DNA from: a virus
DNA length: 64,000 nt
Reading direction: 5' to 3' (one strand)
IMG/VR virus record: IMGVR_UViG_3300010430_000014
Span: 1 to 64,000 of that record
The position numbers were made by a program, and so were the translations under genes. The first letter of the stretch is position 1, and every line of letters begins with the position of its first letter. Below, piece by piece: positions 7,949-15,419 of this stretch. The notes under the pieces were generated by a model, which did no database searches, was not told the origin of the DNA, and saw nothing but the letters and a program-made list of their open reading frames with translations.

Positions 7949-8134
7949 GAGGAAGACGATCAAATAGATCTGGATGAGATCTATCAATGTTCTAATTGTA
8001 TGAATGCTATGAAACTACGTGATTGGTTTGATAGTTATTGTTGTTCCCTTCAAGAATTTACTTGCCCTAAATGCACCAAAATACTTATTGGATTTGTAGA
8101 ATTAAAAAAATGGAGAAATGACAATGCCACTTAA
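7949..8134 (+). other. Open zinc-ribbon frame without standard start, in frame after a TGA
   Basis: The 61 codons downstream of the TGA at 7946 encode CSNC near codon 14-17, CC near 31 and CPKC near 39-42, a convincing zinc ribbon. The first ATG (8000) falls just after the first CxxC, so a normal start would destroy the metal site. Expression would need read-through of the UGA, or a CTG start at 7970. Confidence 0.4.
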
Positions 8135-8282
8135 ATCAATGATGCTTTATTCATGCCCTATATGTGGTAACACATTATGTGGTATAGAATGGGAAGAACA
8201 TACAGGGAATGGCAATAAAGAATACTGCTGTCCTTCTTGTGGTGGTGGTTTAAATGAGGATGAATTAGTATCGGAGGAATAA
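8124..8282 (+). CDS. Zinc-ribbon protein (52 aa)
   Basis: CPIC at 11-14 and CPSC at 36-39 form a zinc ribbon; the C-terminus is acidic. TGGAGA upstream. Overlaps the preceding open frame by 11 nt. Confidence 0.65.
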   Translation: MPLKSMMLYSCPICGNTLCGIEWEEHTGNGNKEYCCPSCGGGLNEDELVSEE

Positions 8283-8297
8283 TTAAAAGGAGTAATT

Positions 8298-8624
8298 ATG
8301 CTAACTGCACCCATTAAACAAACATTTCCAATTATGATGAATCAAAAAGAATGGAATGAATTAAATACTTATAATGTTCCTAAAGATCTTCCAATGAAAT
8401 TTATGGCACAGTTTAGAGTACAAGTAATGGAAAATCACTATCAAACACTGGAACGATTAGCAGAACGTGGAGGGCTATGCCCAACTGAAATCTGTGCTGC
8501 TATGTATAATTTAAGTTTTCATATTTATTGGGGCCATAATACTATTACTATTGAACAAAAAAAAGTAGCACTACGTTTAATTTCATTACAATTAGCAAAA
8601 TTCAATAAAGATAAAAATGAATAA
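8298..8624 (+). CDS. Hypothetical helical protein (108 aa)
   Basis: AAAAGGAG precedes the ATG. Largely helical, with Met-rich N-terminus and a Lys-rich tail. Overlaps the next gene by 8 nt. Not recognised. Confidence 0.6.
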   Translation: MLTAPIKQTFPIMMNQKEWNELNTYNVPKDLPMKFMAQFRVQVMENHYQTLERLAERGGLCPTEICAAMYNLSFHIYWGHNTITIEQKKVALRLISLQLAKFNKDKNE

Positions 8625-8784
8625 AAGAGAAAAAAAACTTATTGAATATTTAAATTGGGCTTTAGAAATGATTGATAATAATTTTAAAGAAACAGGCAAA
8701 ATTGATATTGCAGAAGTAATTGTTTATAAAGCTGCAAAAAATTTTGTTAAAACTTTAAAAGAAGAAGAAGAAAAGGAGGACTAA
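8617..8784 (+). CDS. Small helical protein (55 aa)
   Basis: Amphipathic helix pattern throughout and an acidic EEEEKED tail whose codons also form the AAGGAGG ribosome site for the next gene. Not recognised. Confidence 0.55.
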   Translation: MNKREKKLIEYLNWALEMIDNNFKETGKIDIAEVIVYKAAKNFVKTLKEEEEKED

Positions 8785-8937
8785 ATGGAAATACATGTGC
8801 CGTATAAATTAACTCAATTAATGTATTGGATAGATACTACAACATGGGAAACATTAGGAATTTACTTTTTTGCTATAATAGGCTTACTTGTATCCATCCG
8901 GTATTTTTGGCATTGGGCATTAGGAATTAGAACATAA
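8785..8937 (+). CDS. Small membrane protein (50 aa)
   Basis: The ATG follows the previous stop directly, with AAGGAGG upstream. One membrane helix at about 24-44 (LGIYFFAIIGLLVSIRYFW). Unknown role; could be holin-like in size, but only one segment is seen. Confidence 0.6.
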   Translation: MEIHVPYKLTQLMYWIDTTTWETLGIYFFAIIGLLVSIRYFWHWALGIRT

Positions 8938-8950
8938 GGAAAATAAACAT

Positions 8951-9145
8951 ATGTCAAAAATACAATTAACACCAAAACAAGTTTTAGAATGGATAATTTT
9001 GGGCATTAAAAATGAACGGTATCAAGCAGCAATGGATTTAGCTCAAGATTGTATTAATATATTTAATGAACAAGATGATAAAATACCTGAAAGATATAAA
9101 CGTAAATTAACTTTTGATATAAAAGAGAAAAAAGGAGATTTATAA
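8951..9145 (+). CDS. Hypothetical protein with KRKLTF peptide (64 aa)
   Basis: AAGGAAA upstream. Helical N-terminus; YKRKLTF at about 49-55 matches the C-terminal tail peptide of replication genes at 36020 and 36931, followed here by nine more residues. TAATG overlap with the next gene. Confidence 0.6.
   Translation: MSKIQLTPKQVLEWIILGIKNERYQAAMDLAQDCINIFNEQDDKIPERYKRKLTFDIKEKKGDL
9102..9124 (+). repeat. Direct repeat, copy 1 of 2
   Basis: GTAAATTAACTTTT(G/A)ATATAAAAG occurs here and at 9633-9655, differing at one position. Here it encodes the KLTF peptide; in the second copy it lies just past the stop of the next gene. Confidence 0.7.
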
Positions 9146-9636
9146 TGCCGAATAATAATGAAGAAAATACAGAATCAGAATACCTTAAAGAAAGCATGGG
9201 CATTGACGCACATCTTGAAAAACAATTTGAAACAATTGATAAAGATCGATTGGATTTACTCGATGAGGAATTATCTAATACCCAATCTGATAAGGAATTA
9301 TATAATATGATGCACAATGTTGATGCGTCAGCATCCTTATTCAAATTCCCTCTTGGAACAAAAGTCCGAAACCGCCACATGGAAGATGGTTATGTAAACA
9401 TGTGCGGAATTGACATGAGAGGAGTAATATACCGTGTCATTCATACAGAGGGCAGAAGACAATGGTACACCGAAACCGAAATTAAAATTGTTCTCTTTGA
9501 TCCCGAAAACAAAAAATCTGAATCAATTGAAACTTCTTCAACAATTAAAACGGATATCCCTCAACCTGGAGGAGATGAATCAACCTGGAGATCCCCAAAT
9601 GGAAATAAGGCAACTTGTGAATTCAATAACAAGTAA
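9145..9636 (+). CDS. Hypothetical protein (163 aa)
   Basis: AAAAAAGGAG upstream. Acidic helical N-terminus, then a beta-rich region (FPLGTKVRNRHMEDGYVNM ... EGRRQWYTETEI) like the small barrel domains of phage proteins that start GxxVR...G. The frame stops at 9636, while the +1 frame continues to a C-terminus resembling that of the previous gene (SKLTFNIKGD). Confidence 0.65.
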   Translation: MPNNNEENTESEYLKESMGIDAHLEKQFETIDKDRLDLLDEELSNTQSDKELYNMMHNVDASASLFKFPLGTKVRNRHMEDGYVNMCGIDMRGVIYRVIHTEGRRQWYTETEIKIVLFDPENKKSESIETSSTIKTDIPQPGGDESTWRSPNGNKATCEFNNK

Positions 9637-9655
9637 ATTAACTTTTAATATAAAA
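9633..9655 (+). repeat. Direct repeat, copy 2 of 2
   Basis: Second copy of the sequence at 9102-9124. It spans the stop region of the gene ending at 9636 and the leader of the next one. Confidence 0.7.
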
Positions 9656-9666
9656 GGAGACTGATT

Positions 9667-9882
9667 ATGAAACTGTATTTTGTAGCATGGAAAATGTATG
9701 ATTCTGAACAATCAAACTTTGATTCACAATGGGTAGGATCTCAGGCTGAAGCTGCATCATTAAGAAAGAATGTAAGACAAAAACATGGTTACATACCAAA
9801 ATCAGTTGGAACAAAAACAATTAATGTGCCGACTGATAAAAGAGGTTTATTGAAATTTTTAAATGAACCTTCAAATTTCTAA
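9667..9882 (+). CDS. Hypothetical protein (71 aa)
   Basis: AAAAGGAG site. Mixed alpha/beta small protein (KLYFVAWKMYDS N-terminus). Not recognised. Confidence 0.6.
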   Translation: MKLYFVAWKMYDSEQSNFDSQWVGSQAEAASLRKNVRQKHGYIPKSVGTKTINVPTDKRGLLKFLNEPSNF

Positions 9883-9896
9883 AGGAATTATTAGTT

Positions 9897-10082
9897 ATGC
9901 CTAAAAAAATTAAAAGATTCTTTTCAACATATCGAGAAGCTAAAAAATATTTAAATACATTAATAAAAAGTAATTCTAATTTTAAACATACTCATATGAT
10001 TTACGATCTAAAGAAAACCCATCCAAGAAGAATAAAAACCCATTATTTAGTCGGAACATATTATGATTGGTTAGAATTATAA
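9897..10082 (+). CDS. Small basic protein (61 aa)
   Basis: AAAGGAA upstream. Rich in Lys/Arg and Tyr. Not recognised. Confidence 0.55.
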   Translation: MPKKIKRFFSTYREAKKYLNTLIKSNSNFKHTHMIYDLKKTHPRRIKTHYLVGTYYDWLEL

Positions 10083-10122
10083 ATATTTAATTAATTTTTC
10101 GGGATCATAAGGAAAATTTGTT

Positions 10123-10584
10123 ATGAGTGATAATTGGTTTTCCAATTTTAAGCCATTCGATAAACCTATGTTATATGGTCTTTATCGTTATGAGACTCCA
10201 GAGCATTTCTATCAAGCAATGAAGACTGATAATAAAACCCAAAGACATATGATTGCAACTGCACATACTCCTGGGCAAGCCAAAAAGTTAGGACGCATAT
10301 GCGATATCAAACCTAATTGGAATGATATTAAAGATGATTACATGTTATATGCTCTCCAATATAAATTCAGAAAAGGTACACTATTTAATAAGCAATTATT
10401 GCAGACCAAAGGACTCATATGTGAATGGAATAAATGGCATGACAACTATTGGGGATCTTGCACTTGCAATACTTGCATATCTATTAAAGGAAAGAATAAA
10501 TTGGGCAAAATGTTAATGTCTATTCGGTTATTGTCTAAATTTGGAATAGAACCTAAGATATTAGCTGCATTAGTATTGAAATAG
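10123..10584 (+). CDS. NADAR-family protein (YbiA-like)
   Basis: A 153-aa protein matching the NADAR fold over its full length: FSNF at 6-9, ETPEHFYQAMK near 24-34, TPGQAKKLGR near 49-58, WNDIKDDYM, then EWNKWHDNYWG near 100-110 and a final LGKMLMSIR. The conserved Glu, Trp, Asn and WHDxxWG residues are present. Established work describes NADAR proteins as N-glycosidases; some remove ADP-ribose from guanine in nucleic acids and counter DarT-like toxins, while YbiA acts in riboflavin metabolism. A phage copy could defend against NAD-linked or ADP-ribosylating host defence (inference). Two extra CxC/CxxC cysteines (near 112-117) are unusual. Confidence 0.85.
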   Translation: MSDNWFSNFKPFDKPMLYGLYRYETPEHFYQAMKTDNKTQRHMIATAHTPGQAKKLGRICDIKPNWNDIKDDYMLYALQYKFRKGTLFNKQLLQTKGLICEWNKWHDNYWGSCTCNTCISIKGKNKLGKMLMSIRLLSKFGIEPKILAALVLK

Positions 10585-10602
10585 TTTTATTTTAATCAGT
10601 AG

Positions 10603-10638
10603 ATAGCTCGGTCTTTAATTGGATCGGGCTATTTTTTT
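10603..10638 (+). terminator. Rho-independent terminator
   Basis: Stem ATAGCTCG (10603-10610) with CGGGCTAT (10625-10632), one G-T pair, then seven T. It ends the rightward accessory operon. Confidence 0.85.
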
Positions 10639-11159
10639 GTCTTGAAATCCCCGAAAACCCCACTTTTAAATAACCTTCCGAAAATAAAGACATATCATTA
10701 TATAACCTTTTATAATAACCCATTTTTGCATATATAGGTTTAAATTACCGAATAATACGTTATTTTTTAATGTATTCCGCAGGTTGAAATTTTGAAAATT
10801 TATTATATATAGTATTCATATAAGGTTTTTGCAACTTTATTAATGAAAATGAAAAAATTGTAAAAAATTTGTAGCGGTAGGCGGTAGGTTCAATCAATCA
10901 ATTGAATTGGATCGGTCGGTTTTCAATTGATTGGCATTGTAATTGCATATAGTTAATTGATTAATTGATTGCATTCCAATTGATTGAACTTGACTTGATT
11001 GCAATTGATTAATTGATACAATTGCCTTGCAATCTGATAACCTTAACTTGATTGCACTTGAAAGCTTCATAATGGAATGCAATCCCATAAGGTATAGCAA
11101 TGCCACTTCAATATGATATCGTCTTATATATGGCAAATGAAGCGACATTGCTTTCAAGT
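10639..11159. other. Non-coding AT-rich region with iteron-like repeats
   Basis: About 520 bp without a supportable gene, between a rightward operon and the end of a leftward one. From about 10885 it holds many overlapping copies of AATTGATT, three copies of TTGATTGCA, and a tandem GCGGTAG pair at about 10873-10886. Iteron arrays of this sort occur at replication origins and partition sites, but no initiator is identified here. Confidence 0.55.
11097..11151. repeat. Imperfect inverted repeat downstream of the leftward operon
   Basis: GCAATGCCACTTCA (11097-11110) pairs with TGAAGCGACATTGC (11138-11151), 12 of 14 positions, with a 27-nt loop. It sits just beyond the stop at 11160 of the leftward gene. 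There is no T-tract on the minus strand, so it may be a transcript-end hairpin rather than an intrinsic terminator. Confidence 0.5.
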
Positions 11160-11468
11160 TTAGATACCTTGATTGACCGTAGCAATATAAGCATTCATAG
11201 TATCCAGACAATGACTTTTGAAGGGCATATTAGCAATCAAAGGTATAAGCTTCACTTGATTACTTTCAATATGCCTAAAGTCAAATGCATTGTAAAGATA
11301 CCATGCGAATTGACGCAATGTTTCTTGACCTATATCAGATAGCAAATAGGTATCGATAATCCCGTCAATTTCTATCAAAGCAATATATTCAAATTCGCTT
11401 TTAGTATCCAGTATATCAGTAATGGAATTCAAAGCTTTGAAGCATTCGGTCTTATTGTTATCATTCAT
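11160..11468 (-). CDS. Hypothetical protein (102 aa)
   Basis: On the minus strand with AAAGGAAAA before the ATG. Acidic, mixed alpha/beta, with no recognised motif. Last gene of the leftward operon, separated from the previous one by a large nested hairpin. Confidence 0.6.
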   Translation of the reverse strand: MNDNNKTECFKALNSITDILDTKSEFEYIALIEIDGIIDTYLLSDIGQETLRQFAWYLYNAFDFRHIESNQVKLIPLIANMPFKSHCLDTMNAYIATVNQGI

Positions 11469-11522
11469 TGTTTTATTTTCCTTTCAATGGTCTTATATTC
11501 AATTAAGTGCAATCGCTTCATA

Positions 11523-11602
11523 TACGGTAAATGATAAGCTTTAAAAGCAGAAAACCGATACCACTATAAAGCTAATTATGATATCGGTTTTCTTTTACCG
11601 TA
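11523..11602 (-). terminator. Nested inverted repeat between leftward genes
   Basis: Inner perfect 12-bp arms AGAAAACCGATA (11549-11560) and TATCGGTTTTCT (11582-11593), plus outer perfect 9-bp arms TACGGTAAA (11523-11531) and TTTACCGTA (11594-11602). The right arms abut; the left arms are 17 nt apart. On the minus strand the inner stem is followed by GCTTTT, so it could partially terminate. The nesting suggests a structured RNA. Confidence 0.6.
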
Positions 11603-11611
11603 TTAAATGGA

Positions 11612-12754
11612 CTATGCGAATTTAGATGTTTTTAAATAAGTGAAAAAATCGCCATGATTAACTCCAGATAAATCATTGACTGAATTCTCATTCAAATATT
11701 CTGCAATCAAGCTTGACGTTTTATTATTCAATCCTTCCTGCTTCACCAAATCAACTACTTCAGATATAATCGATTTATCTGCAATCCCATATTGACTTGA
11801 CCAGTAGGCAAAGTCTTTCACTTCAGTATTGACCTTGCTATCAGATACACTGTTATCTGCAATCAAGTCAAGATCATTGCCTATAGCAATCAAGCTTTTG
11901 ACAGCAAGCTTCATGCTGTTCGGAGCAAATATCATTTGATTATTATTTGCATTCTTAAAAGCCTGCCATTGCGCTCTGGTAGTGGCATCAATAGTATCCA
12001 ATGAAGTGAAGTCAATTCCATTAATGAAAAATGAAAATTCGCTCAATTTATCCGCTTTACTGGACTTTGCGAATTTATGATTAAATTGACTTTTGAAAAG
12101 TTCGTATAATGCCTGAACTTCACCCTGCTCAAGACCTTCAATTACCGATTTAAACTCTGAAGTTTTTGCAGTCAATTTAGAATGCTGTTTTCTATTAATA
12201 ATGGTATCTGGATTACTATCGACAATTGCCATTGTCGGTAAAATTTTGGCAAAGTTACCATGCAGAGAATTAACTGCATTCAATGTTGACTTGATATCCT
12301 TAGCCGTGCTTGCGGTAAATTGATTGCATTCCATAATTACTTTGGTCAAAGCTTCAATATCGGATTGCATATTGACGGTATCTAATTGAAGGTTTTTAAT
12401 TTCTTGACGCAAAGCTTCAACTTGAGCAAATTTTTCGGCCGTCATAGAAGCTTCAGAAATGACCGAATCTTTACTTGCAAGCTTTGCAGCTAAACTACTT
12501 TTTTGTAATTGATTATTTGCATTTGCTGTAATGGGATTGACGTTTTTACTTGCATTTAATTTGTCTTTTAAACTCATGATTTTTCCTTTCATTTGGTTTA
12601 AATCAGCATAAATAGTGGGATTAAAAATCCTATGAATGATTATTTCATTTAATTCATTCTTAAAATATTGATTGACTGAAAAGCAATCAATTCTTGACTC
12701 TGCATATGGAATTAAGTGATTAATCATTGCGCTATTGCCAAAGGTATTTTCCAT
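11612..12754 (-). CDS. Hypothetical protein with internal in-frame start (380 or 321 aa)
   Basis: Leftward. The long form starts at 12754 behind AAAGGAAA. An internal ATG at 12577, also behind AAAGGAAA, would give a 321-aa form beginning MSLKDKLN. The ssDNA-binding protein gene at 37388 begins similarly (MSLQDRLN). The region is Lys/Ser/Asn-rich with a coiled-coil-like stretch (about 105-170 of the long form). No family recognised. Downstream of an RHH regulator and a small membrane protein, likely on one transcript. Confidence 0.7.
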   Translation of the reverse strand: MENTFGNSAMINHLIPYAESRIDCFSVNQYFKNELNEIIIHRIFNPTIYADLNQMKGKIMSLKDKLNASKNVNPITANANNQLQKSSLAAKLASKDSVISEASMTAEKFAQVEALRQEIKNLQLDTVNMQSDIEALTKVIMECNQFTASTAKDIKSTLNAVNSLHGNFAKILPTMAIVDSNPDTIINRKQHSKLTAKTSEFKSVIEGLEQGEVQALYELFKSQFNHKFAKSSKADKLSEFSFFINGIDFTSLDTIDATTRAQWQAFKNANNNQMIFAPNSMKLAVKSLIAIGNDLDLIADNSVSDSKVNTEVKDFAYWSSQYGIADKSIISEVVDLVKQEGLNNKTSSLIAEYLNENSVNDLSGVNHGDFFTYLKTSKFA

Positions 12755-12778
12755 AATTTTTTCCTTTCTTTTTAAGTG

Positions 12779-12940
12779 TTAGTCCGATAGCTTATTCATT
12801 TGTTCCATAAATACCGAATAAGCTTTTACCTTACCTTCAATTGCTTTGCCTGTAGGATTATTCCCATTGAAAGCATTCCAGATAGTAAATAAGCAAATTA
12901 CGAAAACGATTGCTAATAAATAACCAATTAAAAATTTCAT
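12779..12940 (-). CDS. Small membrane protein (53 aa)
   Basis: Leftward; ATGA overlap with the RHH gene and GAAAGGA upstream. A single N-terminal membrane helix (residues 3-21) is followed by a polar, basic domain. Unknown role. Confidence 0.65.
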   Translation of the reverse strand: MKFLIGYLLAIVFVICLFTIWNAFNGNNPTGKAIEGKVKAYSVFMEQMNKLSD

Positions 12941-13242
12941 GATTCATTCCTTTCATTGTTTAAAATGCTTTCCAAGTCAGTTAAGTCAAAAACTGATTTT
13001 GAGTCAATTTGATAAGTGATGCAATTGTCTTTCAAGTATTCCCTTTCAAATTTTGCGTTTTCAATTGCTTCAAAGCTATCTGCAATTTCTTTTTTATTTT
13101 CCATATAAAATTCAAAAAATTGCGCTATTGCATTTGAGCAAAGCTTTGAAAGATTGACCTTGATTTTTTCTTGCATTTCAAGTTCTTTCAATTGCCTTGC
13201 TAAGTCCATTGGAATTGAGATGTTAGTTCGTTTTGTTTTCAT
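12937..13242 (-). CDS. Ribbon-helix-helix-type regulator (101 aa)
   Basis: The N-terminus KRTNISIPMDLARQLKELE followed by a helix and KVNLSKLCSNAIAQF fits a MetJ/Arc or CcdA-like RHH DNA-binding domain. The C-terminal half is an acidic helical region. First gene after a strong minus-strand promoter, so probably autoregulatory. The divergent region beside it contains repeated TTATTAGATT half-sites that could be its operators (inference). Confidence 0.6.
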   Translation of the reverse strand: MKTKRTNISIPMDLARQLKELEMQEKIKVNLSKLCSNAIAQFFEFYMENKKEIADSFEAIENAKFEREYLKDNCITYQIDSKSVFDLTDLESILNNERNES

Positions 13243-13315
13243 TGTTTTTAATTCCTTTCATGTAGTTAAATTGTTTTGTAGTTGTATAGTGTTTTGTGAT
13301 TGCCATTGAAGTTAA

Positions 13316-13344
13316 AATATAATTCATTAAAATGCTATTGTCAA
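13316..13344 (-). promoter_or_regulatory. Sigma70-type promoter for the leftward operon
   Basis: On the minus strand: TTGACA (13344-13339), 17-nt spacer, TATATT (13321-13316). Near-consensus and about 70 nt upstream of the RHH start. Confidence 0.8.
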
Positions 13345-13557
13345 GTGTTTATACCTATTTTATTAAAGAAAAAGGGATTATTTTTTAAGTAATTGAATAA
13401 TATCTAATTAAATCAATTAATTAATTGTTATCAAATAATCAATTACGGTATTGTAATTAATTCTTATCAAATAACTGATTATTAGATTATTTCATTTGAT
13501 TGAAAAATATTTTTTTGCTTTAATTGAATATCTAATAATATTAAGTACTTATAAAAT

Positions 13558-13587
13558 TTGACAAGTCAATTTTTCTTATGATATACT
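13558..13587 (+). promoter_or_regulatory. Sigma70-type promoter with TTGAC-AA-GTCAA
   Basis: TTGACA (13558-13563), 18-nt spacer, TATACT (13582-13587). The -35 is embedded in the small inverted repeat TTGAC-AA-GTCAA, also present at the 16752 promoter. Drives the rightward block. Confidence 0.75.
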
Positions 13588-13593
13588 GTTTTT

Positions 13594-13623
13594 AATCTAA
13601 TAAATTCAATTAGTTATTAGATT
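13594..13623. promoter_or_regulatory. Operator-like inverted repeat at the transcription start
   Basis: Perfect 10-bp arms AATCTAATAA and TTATTAGATT with a 10-nt spacer begin at about +1 of the rightward promoter, the classic place for a repressor site. Confidence 0.65.
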
Positions 13624-13748
13624 AATTGATTGACCGGAAAAACCTTACCAGAAAAAAGGAAAAAAAGCGATCAATCAATTAGGCAGGTGTGATTGAATCA
13701 TTTTTTAAGTGGCGTATGCTGAGAGATTGATTAAAAATAATTAATCAA

Positions 13749-13783
13749 TAACAAAGCTTCCACAGAAAAATTTTTCAATTAAT
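13749..13783 (+). repeat. Leader element, copy 1
   Basis: TAACAAAGCTTCCACAG then AAAAATTTTTCAATTAA. Conserved leader motif found four times in 13.7-23.4 kb, each in front of a gene start. Confidence 0.65.
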
Positions 13784-13832
13784 TGTCAATTAATTCACAT
13801 TTCAAATCACATTCAATTAAAGGAGAGTAATT

Positions 13833-14663
13833 ATGAAAAAACATCATTTAATTAATCAATCAACTGGCATGACGTACTGTGGCATTAACCCTCTCAATCA
13901 ATTAATTGCATTTGAATATGAAAACGATTGGTTTGATTCAACTGTGCATCCAATTGATCATACCAATTATAAAGAAGTCCTCTGCATTAATTGTACGAAA
14001 CAGCATGACATTCAATTGATTGAAAAGTTTGAGTATGATGCATTCTTAATTGATTACAATAACCGATTGCCTAAAAGTGGTAGGGCAATGAAATTTTTTA
14101 AATCCCAATCCCGATTGAATCGAAAAGCCAATCAATCGAAAAAACCTTCCAATACCATTCAATCAAAACCTTCCGTACCTTCTAAAGAGAAGCAATCCAA
14201 ACCTGTTCAATCCAATCAATCAATCAAAACCTTTCCCAAATCATCTAAAGGCAAGGCAAGGCAAGAAAAGAAAAAAGCCAATCAATCAAAGGCTACTGAA
14301 TCAAAATGTGTTGTAATTGATAAGCCAAAAAAATCATTGATTGAAAAGCCCAAAGATGATATAATTGTATTAAAAGATGAAGTCAAACCATTGATTGATT
14401 TGTCTAAAGGTAGTCAAACGATTATTGCAATTGAAGAAGTTCCAATTGATAAGGATTGGCGATTCGGTGATCCAATTGAAAATGATGTAATTGAATTGGA
14501 AGTCAATGACGATTGGAAAATTGTTAGGCATGATAAGAAATTGAATCAATGGAAGTTTGTCAATCGAATCACCATTAAAGGATTGCCAAAATGGTCTGAT
14601 GATTCTGAATGGATTAATTATAAAGATGCTTGTCAATTAATCAATGACGGATACTGTGATTAA
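13833..14663 (+). CDS. Hypothetical protein with basic linker (276 aa)
   Basis: AAAGGAG upstream. The N-terminal 65 residues contain paired cysteines (C16, C50, C53) and could form a small zinc module. Residues about 85-165 are a Lys/Ser/Gln/Pro-rich low-complexity linker (repeated NQSK, QSKP). The C-terminal 100 residues are folded-looking and acidic. First gene of the word-biased block. No family recognised. Confidence 0.65.
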   Translation: MKKHHLINQSTGMTYCGINPLNQLIAFEYENDWFDSTVHPIDHTNYKEVLCINCTKQHDIQLIEKFEYDAFLIDYNNRLPKSGRAMKFFKSQSRLNRKANQSKKPSNTIQSKPSVPSKEKQSKPVQSNQSIKTFPKSSKGKARQEKKKANQSKATESKCVVIDKPKKSLIEKPKDDIIVLKDEVKPLIDLSKGSQTIIAIEEVPIDKDWRFGDPIENDVIELEVNDDWKIVRHDKKLNQWKFVNRITIKGLPKWSDDSEWINYKDACQLINDGYCD

Positions 14664-14670
14664 TCAATCA

Positions 14671-14737
14671 CCCTATTCCAGAACCCTATTCCAGAACTCA
14701 ATTAATCAATCCCTATTCCAGAACTCGATTAGGGATT
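14671..14737 (+). repeat. CCCTATTCCAGAAC repeats with hairpin
   Basis: Three exact copies (14671-14684, 14684-14697, 14711-14724) lie between two genes; a shortened copy recurs at 17703. The last sits in a perfect 8-bp hairpin (AATCCCTA 14708-14715, TAGGGATT 14730-14737) ending 3 nt before the ribosome site of the next gene. Confidence 0.65.
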
Positions 14738-14756
14738 GATTGAAAGGATTAATATC

Positions 14757-15176
14757 ATGCAATTAACAATTAATACTGAACATTTAAATGCAATTGAAAA
14801 GTATTTGCAATTGACTTTCAATCAAACGAATCGAATCAGCGAAAATCATGTAATTATTAAGACTAATGCATTTCATTTCTATTCATTGCTTAGTCGAATG
14901 AATGAGGAATTGATTGAAGCTGATCTATTGAATGCCTATACAATTCCTTCTAATGGAATCAATGATGGTGGTATTGAATATAATGATGATGAAATGCAAT
15001 TGATTCGATCAGAAGAGATGATCGATAAGATTAGATTGATTGATCAAACTCCAGAACCCAATCAATGTAGCAATTGCATATGTTGTATGAATAAGGAATT
15101 TAATCCATTTTGCATTGAAAGGAATAAATCAGTTCAATTGAATGAAACCTGTATTAATCATGAAAGGAATGATTAA
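14757..15176 (+). CDS. Hypothetical protein with C-terminal cysteine cluster (139 aa)
   Basis: Start chosen at 14757, where GAAAGGA is well placed; the frame is open to 14736. The C-terminal third has C-x2-C-x-C-C-x8-C-x12-C (CSNCICC onward), probably a metal site. Not recognised. Confidence 0.6.
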   Translation: MQLTINTEHLNAIEKYLQLTFNQTNRISENHVIIKTNAFHFYSLLSRMNEELIEADLLNAYTIPSNGINDGGIEYNDDEMQLIRSEEMIDKIRLIDQTPEPNQCSNCICCMNKEFNPFCIERNKSVQLNETCINHERND

Positions 15177-15376
15177 TGAATTATAAACGGCAATTGGAAT
15201 TGAAAGCAGATCCAGATCAATTGGCAATTGAGGAATTGACCAATCCTAAAATCAATCAATTAAACTTCACTGATTGGATTGCCGATAAACGTTCAATTGG
15301 TAAAAAGAAATTGAATCGAATCAGTAAAAGGCAAAGACGATTTGCAATTAAAAAGAAGCAATTGGGATTGCGATAA
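15176..15376 (+). CDS. Small basic protein (66 aa)
   Basis: TAATG junction with the previous gene. C-terminal half very basic (KKKLNRISKRQRRFAIKKK), suggesting nucleic acid binding. Followed by a terminator. Confidence 0.6.
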   Translation: MNYKRQLELKADPDQLAIEELTNPKINQLNFTDWIADKRSIGKKKLNRISKRQRRFAIKKKQLGLR

Positions 15377-15383
15377 TTCAATC

Positions 15384-15419
15384 AAGGCATATGGTCTGTA
15401 CTTGACATATGCCTTTTTA
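15384..15419 (+). terminator. Rho-independent terminator overlapping a promoter
   Basis: Perfect 10-bp stem AAGGCATATG (15384-15393) and CATATGCCTT (15406-15415) with a 12-nt loop and a run of T. Its right half overlaps the -35 of the next promoter. Confidence 0.85.

Larger units (their letters stand above)
13401..13623. promoter_or_regulatory. Divergent control region with TTATTAGATT half-sites
   Basis: Part of the 590-bp non-coding region 13243-13832. Half-sites of AATCTAATAA / TTATTAGATT occur at 13479-13488, 13594-13603 and 13614-13623 (exact), 13529-13538 (one mismatch) and 13401-13410 (two mismatches). A separate pair of TTATCAAATAA repeats lies near 13427 and 13464. The layout fits a repressor-bound genetic switch between the two divergent promoters. 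Confidence 0.6.

Noticed and set aside
11100-11342. Rightward 80-aa frame opposite the 102-aa leftward gene
   Set aside because: No ribosome site and antisense to a better-supported gene with AAAGGAAAA.
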